Source: Labia minor
Taxonomy: Eukaryota; Arthropoda; Insecta; Dermaptera; Spongiphoridae
NCBI GenBank assembly: GCA_963082975.1
Contig: OY720350.1
Coordinates: 12,432,910-12,496,909 of the forward strand
Length of the DNA: 64,000 bases
Direction: 5' to 3'
The position numbers were made by a program, and so were the translations under genes. This document shows, piece by piece, positions 54,702-64,000 of the stretch (position 1 is the first letter of the stretch; every line of letters starts with the position of its first letter). The notes beneath the pieces were generated by a model, which ran no database searches, was not told the DNA's origin, and was given only the letters and a program-made list of their open reading frames with translations.

Positions 54702-54962
54702 TGTTGTATTTTTAAAATTAGTCTCATATATTAATATGAAGAAACCCCCCTGGTGTCATTACTTCAAAGCACTCTACTAGCTTTGAACAGCTGATCAAGG
54801 TCAAACGACACACACTTTTATATCTCAATGCTGAGCGATTAACACCGCAAGCAGAATACTCACTAACCTCTATGTTCATCTGTATATATTATCATATATA
54901 ATAAATATTCTTATATTTAAATTACAATATATCTTTTATTAACAAAACCTCTAGATCCTACA
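54702..54962 (+). repeat. 3' LTR (261 bp)
   Basis: Repeats the 5' LTR at about 98.8% identity plus a 1-bp insertion. It begins immediately after the polypurine tract. The AATAAA at 54900-54905 would serve as the transcript end signal. The low divergence between the LTRs points to a recent insertion. Confidence 0.96.
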
Positions 54963-54967
54963 GAAAT
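54963..54967. other. Right target-site duplication GAAAT
   Basis: Directly follows the CA end of the 3' LTR. A 5-bp duplication is the usual size for copia-type integrase. Confidence 0.96.
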
Positions 54968-56909
54968 GTTTTAAAAAAAATAATAAATTCGTTCATTTTA
55001 CATCATAAAAATATTAAAAAAATATATTATTGATATTTCTGATGAATAATTATTTTTTATGCCGAAAATCTAGGGTCATCCTACGATGACCTTTCATAAT
55101 TTTTTCGGTAAAATTAAAAAATGTTATGTTTTAAAAAAAATAATAAATTCGTTAATTTTACATCATAAAAATATTAAAAAAATATATTATTCATATTTCT
55201 AATTAAAAATTATTTTTTTATGCCGAAAACCTAGGGTCATCCTACGATGACCTTTCATAATTTTTTCTGTAAAATTAAAAAATGAAATGTTTTAAAAAAA
55301 ATAATAAATTCGTTCATTTTACATCATAAAAATATTAAATAAATATATTATTCATATTTCTTACTAAAAATTATTTTTTTATGCCGAAAACCTAGGGTCA
55401 TCCTACGATGACCTTTCATAATTTTTACGGTAAAATTAAAAAATGAAATTTTTAAAAATAAATAATAAATTCGTTCATTTTACATCCTAAAAATATTAAA
55501 AAAATATATTATTCATATTTCTTAGTAAAAATTATTTTTTTATGCCGAAAACCTAGGGTCATCCTACGATGACCTTTCATAATTTTTTCGGTAAAATTAA
55601 AAAATGAAATGTTTTAAAAAAAATAATAAATTCGTTCATTTTACATCATAAAAATATTAAAAAAATATATTATTCATATTTATTACTAAAAATTATTTTT
55701 TTATGCCGAAAACCTAAGGTCATCCTACGATGACCTTTCATAATTTTTTCGGTAAAATTAAAAAATGAAATTTTTAAAAATAAATAATAAATTCGGTCAT
55801 TTTACATCATAAAAATATTAAAAAAATATATTATTCATATTTCTAATTAAAAATTATTTTTTTATGCCGAAAACCTAGGGTCATCCTACGATGATCTTTC
55901 ATAATTTTTTCTGTAAAATTAAAAAATGAAATGTTTTAAAAAAAATAATAAATTCGTTCATTTTACATCATAAAAATATTAAAAAAATATATTATTGATA
56001 TTTCTGATGAATAATTATTTTTTATGCCGAAAATCTAGGGTCATCCTACGATGACCTTTCATAATTTTTTCGGTAAAATTAAAAAATGTTATGTTTTAAA
56101 AAAAATAATAAATTCGTTAATTTTACATCATAAAAATATTAAAAAAATATATTATTCATATTTCTAATTAAAAATTATTTTTTTATGCCGAAAACCTAGG
56201 GTCATCCTACGATGACCTTTCATAATTTTTTCTGTAAAATTAAAAAATGAAATGTTTTAAAAAAAATAATAAATTCGTTCATTTTACATCATAAAAATAT
56301 TAAAAAAATATATTATTCATATTTCTAATTAAAAATTATTTTTTTATTCCGAAAACCTAGGGTCATCCTACGATGACCTTTCATAATTTTTTCTGTAAAA
56401 TTAAAAAATGAAATGTTTTAAAAAAATAATAAATTCGTTCATTTTACATCATAAAAATATTAAAAAAATATATTATTGATATTTCTGATGAATAATTATT
56501 TTTTATGCCGAAAATCTAGGGTCATCCTACGATGACCTTTCATAATTTTTTCGGTAAAATTAAAAAATGAAATTTTTAAAAATAAATAATAAATTCGTTC
56601 ATTTTACATCCTAAAAATATTAAAAAAATATATTATTCATATTTCTAATTAAAAATTATTTTTTTATGCCGAAAACCTAGGGTCATCCTACGATGACCTT
56701 TCATAATTTTTTCTGTAAAATTAAAAAATGAAATGTTTTAAAAAAAATAATAAATTCGTTCATTTTACATCATAAAAATATTAAAAAAATATATTATTGA
56801 TATTTCTGATGAATAATTATTTTTTATGCCGAAAATCTAGGGTCATCCTACGATGACCTTTCATAATTTTTTCGGTAAAATTAAAAAATGAAATGTTTTA
56901 AAAATAAAT

Positions 56910-59858
56910 AATAAATTCGTTCATTTTACATCCTAAAAATATTAAAAAAATATATTATTCATATTTCTTAGTAAAATTATTTTTTTATGCCGAAAACCTA
57001 GGGTCATCCTACGATGACCTATCATAATTTTTACGGTAAGATTAAAAAATGAAATGTTTTAAAAAAAATAATAAATTCGTTCATTTTACATCATAAAAAT
57101 ATTAAAAAAATATATTATTCATATTTCTAATTAAAAATTATTATTTTTTGCCGAAAACCTAGGGTCATCCTACGATGACCTTTCATAATTTTTTCTGTAA
57201 AATTAAAAAATGAAATGTTTTAAAAAAAATAATAAATTCGTTCATTTTACATCATAAAAATATTAAAAAAATATATTATTCATATTTCTTACTAAAAATT
57301 ATTTTTTTATGCCGAAAACCTAGGGTCATCCTACGATGAACTTTCATAATTTTTACTGTAAAATTAAAAAATGAAATTTTTAAAAATAAATAATAAATTC
57401 GTTCATTTTACATCCTAAAAATATTAAAAAAATATATTATTCATATTTCTTAGTAAAAATTATTTTTTTATGCCGAAAACCTAGGGTCATCCTACGATGA
57501 CCTTTCATAATTTTTACGGTAAGATTAAAAAATGAAATGTTTTAAAAAAAATAATAAATTCGTTCATTTTACATCATAAAAATATTAAAAAAATATATTA
57601 TTCATATTTATTACTAAAAATTATTTTTTTATGCCAAAAACCTAAGGTCATCCTACGATGACCTTTCATAATTTTTTCGGTAAAATTAAAAAATGAAATG
57701 TTTTAAAAAAAATAATAAATTCGTTCATTTTACATCATAAAAATATTAAAAAAATATATTATTGATATTTCTGATGAATAATTATTTTTTATGCCGAAAA
57801 CCTAGGGTCATCCTACGATGACCTTTCATAATTTTTACGGTAAAATTAAAAAATGAAATTTTTAAAAATAAATAATAAATTCGTTCATTTTACATCCTAA
57901 AAATATTAAAAAAATATATTATTCATATTTCTTAGTAAAAATTATTTTTTTATGCCGAAAACCTAGGGTCATCCTACGATGACCTTTCATAATTTTTACG
58001 GTAAGATTAAAAAATGAAATGTTTTAAAAAAAATAAAAAAATCGTTCATTTTACATCATAAAAATATTAAAAAAATATATTATTCATATTTATTACTAAA
58101 AATTATTTTTTTATGCCGAAAACCTAAGGTCATCCTACGATGACCTTTCATAATTTTTTCGGTAAAATTAAAAAATGAAATTTTTAAAAATAAATAATAA
58201 ATTCGTTCATTGTACATCATAAAAATATTAAAAAAATATATTATTCATATTTCTAATTAAAAATTATTTTTTTATGCCGAAAACCTAGGGTCATCCTACG
58301 ATGACCTTTCATAATTTTTTCTGTAAAATTAAAAAATGAAATGTTTTAAAAAAAATAATAAATTCGTTCATTTTACATCATAAAAATATTAAAAAAATAT
58401 ATTATTGATATTTCTGATGAATAATTATTTTTTATGCCGAAAATCTAGGGTCATCCTACGATGACCTTTCATAATTTTTTCTGTAAAATTAAAAAATGAA
58501 ATGTTTTAAAAAAAATAATAAATTCGTTCATTTTACATCATAAAAATATTAAAAAAATATAGTATTGATATTTCTGATGAATAATTATTTTTTATGCCGA
58601 AAATCTAGGGTCATCCTACGATGACCTTTCATAATTTTTTCGGTAAAATTAAAAAATGAAATTTTTAAAAATAAATAATAAATTCGTTCATTTTACATCA
58701 TAAAAATATTAAAAAAATATATTATTCATATTTCTAATTAAAAATTATTTTTTTATGCCGAAAACCTAGGGTCATCCTACGATGACCTTTCATAATTTTT
58801 TCTGTAAAATTAAAAAATGAAATGTTTTAAAAAAAATAATAAATTCGTTCATTTTACATCATAAAAATATTAAAAAAATATATTATTGATATTTCTGATG
58901 AATAATTATTTTTTATGCCGAAAATCTAGGGTCATCCTACGATGACCTTTTATAATTTTTTCGGTAAAATTAAAAAATGAAATTTTTAAAAATAAATAAT
59001 AAATTCGTTCATTTTACATCATAAAAATATTAAAAAAATATATTATTGATATTTCTGATGAATAATTATTTTTTATTCCGAAAATCTAGGGTCATCCTAC
59101 GATGACCTTTCATAATTTTTTCGGTAAAATTAAAAAATGAAATGGTTTAAAAAAAATAATAAATTCGTTCATTTTACATCATAAAAATATTAAAAAAATA
59201 TATTATTCATATTTCTAATTAAAAATTATTTTTTTATGCCGAAAACCTAGGGTCATCCTACGATGACCTTTCATAATTTTTTCGGTAAAATTAAAAAATG
59301 AAATGTTTTAAAAAAAATAATAAATTCGTTCATTTTACATCATAAAAATATTAAAAAAATATATTATTCATATTTCTAATTAAAAATTATTTTTTTATGC
59401 CGAAAACCTAGGGTCATCCTACGATGACCTTTCATAATTTTTTCTGTAAAATTAAAAAATGAAATGTTTTAAAAAAAATAATAAATTCGTTCATTTTACA
59501 TCATAAAAATATTAAAAAAATATATTATTGATATTTCTGATGATTAATTATTTTTTATGCAGAAAATCTAGGGTCATCCTACGATGACCTTTCATAATTT
59601 TTTCGGTAAAATTAAAAAATGAAATTTTTAAAAATAAATAATAAATTCGTTCATTTTACATCCTAAAAATATTAAAAAAATATATTATTCATATTTCTAA
59701 TTAAAAATTATTTTTTTATGCCGAAAACCTAGGGTCATCCTACGATGACCTTTCATAATTTTTTCTGTAAAATTAAAAAATGAAATGTTTTAAAAAAAAT
59801 AATAAATTCGTTCATTTTACATCATAAAAATATTAAATAAATATATTATTCATATTTC
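56910..59858. repeat. 3.0-kb block S3, copy 4 of 4
   Basis: Matches copy 3 at an offset of 12,848 bp (57138 against 44290, 57335 against 44487, 58558 against 45710). It lies to the right of the retrotransposon. Private variants include GACCTATCATAA (about 57016), CTGATGATTAATT and TATGCAGAAAATC (about 59540-59563). Confidence 0.8.
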
Positions 59859-62800
59859 TTACTAAAAATTATTTTTTTATGCCGAAAACCTAGGGTCATC
59901 CTACGATGACCTTTCATAATTTTTACGGTAAAATTAAAAAATGAAATTTTTAAAAATAAATAATAAATTCGTTCATTTTACATCCTAAAAATATTAAAAA
60001 AATATATTATTCATATTTCTTAGTAAAAATTATTTTTTTATGCCGAAAACCTAGGGTCATCCTACGATGACCTTTCATAATTTTTACGGTAAGATTAAAA
60101 AATGAAATGTTTTAAAAAAAATAATAAATTCGTTCATTTTACATCATAAAAATATTAAAAAAATATATTATTCATATTTATTACTAAAAATTATTTTTTT
60201 ATGCCGAAAACCTAAGGTCATCCTACGATGACCTTTCATAATTTTTTCGGTAAAATTAAAAAATGAAATTTTTAAAAATAAATAATAAATTCGTTCATTT
60301 TACATCATAAAAATATTAAAAAAATATATTATTCATATTTCTAATTAAAAATTATTTTTTTATGCCGAAAACCTAGGGTCATCCTACGATGATCTTTCAT
60401 AATTTTTTCTGTAAAATTAAAAAATGAAATGTTTTAAAAAAAATAATAAATTCGTTCATTTTACATCATAAAAATATTAAAAAAATATATTATTGATATT
60501 TCTGATGAATAATTATTTTTTATGCCGAAAATCTAGGGTCATCCTACGATGACCTTTCATAATTTTTTCGGTAAAATTAAAAAATGTTATGTTTTAAAAA
60601 AAATAATACATTCGTTAATTTTACATCATAAAAATATTAAAAAAATATATTATTCATATTTCTAATTAAAAATTATTTTTTTATGCCGAAAACCTAGGGT
60701 CATCCTACGATGACCTTTCATAATTTTTTCTGTAAAATTAAAAAATGAAATGTTTTAAAAAAAATAATAAATTCGTTCATTTTACATCATAAAAATATTA
60801 AAAAAATATATTATTCATATTTCTAATTAAAAATTATTTTTTTATTCCGAAAACCTAGTGTCATCCTACGATGACCTTTCATAATTTTTTCTGTAAAATT
60901 AAAAAATGAAATGTTTTAAAAAAAATAATAAATTCGTTCATTTTACATCATAAAAATATTAAAAAAATATATTATTCATATTTCTAATTAAAAATTATTT
61001 TTTTATGCCGAAAACCTAGGGTCATCATACGATGACCTTTCATAATTTTTTCTGTAAAATTAAAAAATGAAATGTTTTAAAAAAAATAATAAATTCGTTC
61101 ATTTTACATCATAAAAATATTAAATAAATATATTATTCATATTTCTTACTAAAAATTATTTTTTTATGCCGAAAACCTAGGGTCATCCTACGATGACCTT
61201 TCATAATTTTTACGGTAAAATTAAAAAATGAAATGTTTTAAAAAAAATAATAAATTCGTTCATTTTACATCCTAAAAATATTAAAAAAATATATTATTGA
61301 TATTTCTGATGAATAATTATTTTTTATGCCGAAAATCTAGGGTCATCCTACGATGACCTTTCATAATTTTTTCGGTAAAATTAAAAAATGTTATGTTTTA
61401 AAAAAAATAATAAATTCGTTAATTTTACATCATAAAAATATTAAAAAAATATATTATTCATATTTCTAATTAAAAATTATTTTTTTATGCCGAAAACCTA
61501 GGGTCATCCTACGATGACCTTTCATAATTTTTTCTGTAAAATTAAAAAATGAAATGTTTTAAAAAAAATAATAAATTCGTTCATTTTACATCATAAAAAT
61601 ATTAAAAAAATATATTATTCATATTTCTAATTAAAAATTATTTTTTTATTCCGAAAACCTAGGGTCATCCTACGATGACCTTTCATAATTTTTTCTGTAA
61701 AATTAAAAAATGAAATGTTTTAAAAAAAATAATAAATTCGTTCATTTTACATCATAAAAATATTAAAAAAATATATTATTGATATTTCTGATGAATAATT
61801 ATTTTTTATGCCGAAAATCTAGGGTCATCCTACGATGACCTTTCATAATTTTTTCGGTAAAATTAAAAAATGAAATTTTTAAAAATAAATAATAAATTCG
61901 TTCATTTTACATCCTAAAAATATTAAAAAAATATATTATTCATATTTCTAATTAAAAATTATTTTTTTATGCCGAAAACCTAGGGTCATCCTACGATGAC
62001 CTTTCATAATTTTTTCTGTAAAATTAAAAAATGAAATGTTTTAAAAAAAATAATAAATTCGTTCATTTTACATCATAAAAATATTAAAAAAATATATTAT
62101 TGATATTTCTGATGAATAATTATTTTTTATGCCGAAAATCTAGGGTCATCCTACGATGACCTTTCATAATTTTTTCGGTAAAATTAAAAAATGAAATGTT
62201 TTAAAAAAAATAATAAATTCGTTCATTTTACATCATAAAAATATTAAAAAAATATATTATTCATATTTCTTACTAAAAATTATTTTTTTATGCCGAAAAC
62301 CTAGGGTCATCCTACGATGACCTTTCATAATTTTTACGGTAAAATTAAAAAATGAAATTTTTAAAAATAAATAATAAATTCGTTCATTTTACATCCTAAA
62401 AATATTAAAAAAATATATTATTCATATTTCTTAGTAAAAATTATTTTTTTATGCCGAAAACCTAGGGTCATCCTACGATGACCTTTCATAATTTTTTCGG
62501 TAAAATTAAAAAATAAAATTTTTAAAAATAAATAATAAATTCGTTCATTTTACATCATAAAAATATTAAAAAAATATATTATTCATATTTCTAATTAAAA
62601 ATTATTTTTTTATGCCGAAAACCTAGGGTCATCCTACGATGACCTTTCATAATTTTTTCTGTAAAATTAAAAAATGAAATGTTTTAAAAAAAATAATAAA
62701 TTCGTTCATTTTACATCATAAAAATATTAAAAAAATATATTATTCATATTTCTGATGAATAATTATTTTTTATGCCGAAAATCTAGGGTCATCCTACGAT

Positions 62801-64000
62801 GACCTTTCATAATTTTTTCTGTAAAATTAAAAAATGAAATGTTTTAAAAAAAATAATAAATTCGTTCATTTTACATCATAAAAATATTAAAAAAATATAG
62901 TATTGATATTTCTGATGAATAATTATTTTTTATGCCGAAAATCTAGGGTCATCCTACGATGACCTTTCATAATTTTTTCGGTAAAATTAAAAAATGAAAT
63001 GTTTTAAAAAAAATAATAAATTCGTTCATTTTACATCATAAAAATATTAAAAAAATATATTATTCATATTTCTAATTAAAAATTATTTTTTTATGCCGAA
63101 AACCTAGGGTCATCCTACGATGACCTTTCATAATTTTTTCTGTAAAATTAAAAAATGAAATGTTTTAAAAAAAATAATAAATTCGTTCATTTTACATCAT
63201 AAAAATATTAAAAAAATATATTATTGATATTTCTGATGAATAATTATTTTTTATGCCGAAAATCTAGGGTCATCCTACGATGACCTTTCATAATTTTTTC
63301 GGTAAAATTAAAAAATGAAATTTTTAAAAATAAATAATAAATTCGTTCATTTTACATCCTAAAAATATTAAAAAAATATATTATTCATATATCTAATTAA
63401 AAATTATTTTTTTATGCCGAAAACCTATGGTCATCCTACGATGACATTTCATAATTTTTTCTGTAAAATTAAAAAATGAAATGTTTTAAAAAAAATAATA
63501 AATTCGTTCATTTTACATCATAAAAATATTAAAAAAATATATTATTCATATTTCTAATTAAAAATTATTTTTTTATTCCGAAAACCTAGGGTCATCCTAC
63601 GATGACCTTTCATAATTTTTTCTGTAAAATTAAAAAATGAAATGTTTTAAAAAAAATAATAAATTCGTTCATTTTACATCATAAAAATATTAAAAAAATA
63701 TATTATTGATATTTCTGATGAATAATTATTTTTTATGCCGATAATCTAGGGTCATCCTACGATGACCTTTCATAATTTTTTCGGTAAAATTAAAAAATGA
63801 AATTTTTAAAAATAAATAATAAATTCGTTCATTTTACATCCTAAAAATATTAAAAAAATATATTATTCATATTTCTAATTAAAAATTATTTTTTTATGCC
63901 GAAAACCTAGGGTCATCCTACGATGACCTTTCATAATTTTTTCTGTAAAATTAAAAAATGAAATGTTTTAAAAAAAATAATAAATTCGTTCATTTTACAT

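Larger units (their letters stand above)
52240..54962 (+). mobile_element. Non-autonomous Ty1/copia-type LTR retrotransposon
   Basis: Complete insertion of 2,723 bp: 5' LTR, primer site, gag-like ORF, broken pol fragments, polypurine tract and 3' LTR. LTRs begin TG and end CA, and a 5-bp duplication GAAAT flanks the element. The copia order is supported because the RT and RNase H pieces lie at the 3' end, downstream of a protease and linker remnant. Typical autonomous copia elements are near 5 kb with a single long gag-pol frame. This one lacks the integrase catalytic core and most of RT, so it should depend on enzymes supplied by other copies. Its codon and base composition is clearly less AT-rich than the surrounding satellite. 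Confidence 0.96.
54963..64000. repeat. AT-rich 161-bp satellite array, right part
   Basis: The same satellite resumes directly after the retrotransposon, in the same orientation and phase, and runs off the end of the window (about 56 monomers). The first monomers are type B, then a TGTTAT-bearing type A-like monomer, then C, D, E and A. This is the order expected from intact copies of this stretch elsewhere, such as downstream of 42880 and 50910. From about 56910 the array switches to the 3-kb block also found at 5.7, 20.1 and 44.0 kb. No coding sequence is present. Confidence 0.98.

Noticed and set aside
1-64000. Telomeric repeats such as TTAGG
   Set aside because: No run of TTAGG or TTAGGG was seen; CTAGGG occurs once per monomer within the core and is not tandem.

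Overview
The window is almost entirely one very AT-rich tandem satellite interrupted by a single LTR retrotransposon. The satellite fills 1-52239 and 54963-64000, about 61.3 kb or roughly 380 head-to-tail monomers of 160-162 bp. No cellular gene, tRNA or rRNA is visible. The retrotransposon is a Ty1/copia-type element whose primer site matches the anticodon region of initiator tRNA-Met, as in Drosophila copia. That, together with the Gag sequence, suggests an arthropod, most likely an insect. A satellite block this long is what one expects of centromeric or pericentromeric heterochromatin, but nothing in the sequence proves that location.

Satellite. A typical monomer is about 18% GC. A 31-nt core holds about 17 of its 29 G/C bases, while the other 130 nt are near 9% GC. 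The core carries a perfect dyad (GGTCATC-CTAC-GATGACC, 9-bp arms in one subtype). A second, outer inverted repeat (CCGAAAA...TTTTCGG) surrounds it in many monomers. Monomers fall into at least five subtypes, named A-E here, recognised by linked variants. The order C-D-E-A-B recurs often. On top of this lie nested segmental duplications: a 12.2-kb segment repeated at an offset of 14,386 bp (1-12209 and 14387-26595), a 7.2-kb segment repeated at an offset of 9,966 bp (about 24.4-31.7 and 34.4-41.6 kb), a 3.0-kb block present four times (about 5.7, 20.1, 44.0 and 56.9 kb), and local tandem duplications of 7, 9 and 12 monomers. Several variants (GATGAT, CGGTCAT, TGTTAT) occur only to the right of about 28.9 kb, so the array has two compositional domains.

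Retrotransposon (52240-54962, plus strand, 2,723 bp). It has a 260-bp 5' LTR, a 261-bp 3' LTR and a perfect 5-bp target duplication GAAAT. The LTRs differ by three substitutions and one indel. A half-tRNA-type primer site, an intact 302-codon gag-like ORF and a polypurine tract are present. Pol is reduced to short frameshifted pieces: part of protease, an acidic linker with two AT-hook-like motifs, scattered reverse-transcriptase motifs including YMDD, and the RNase H tail. The integrase catalytic core is absent. Near-identical LTRs around such a damaged interior suggest that a non-autonomous derivative was mobilised in trans. It landed in the array after the surrounding repeats had amplified, because equivalent sites elsewhere in the array are empty.
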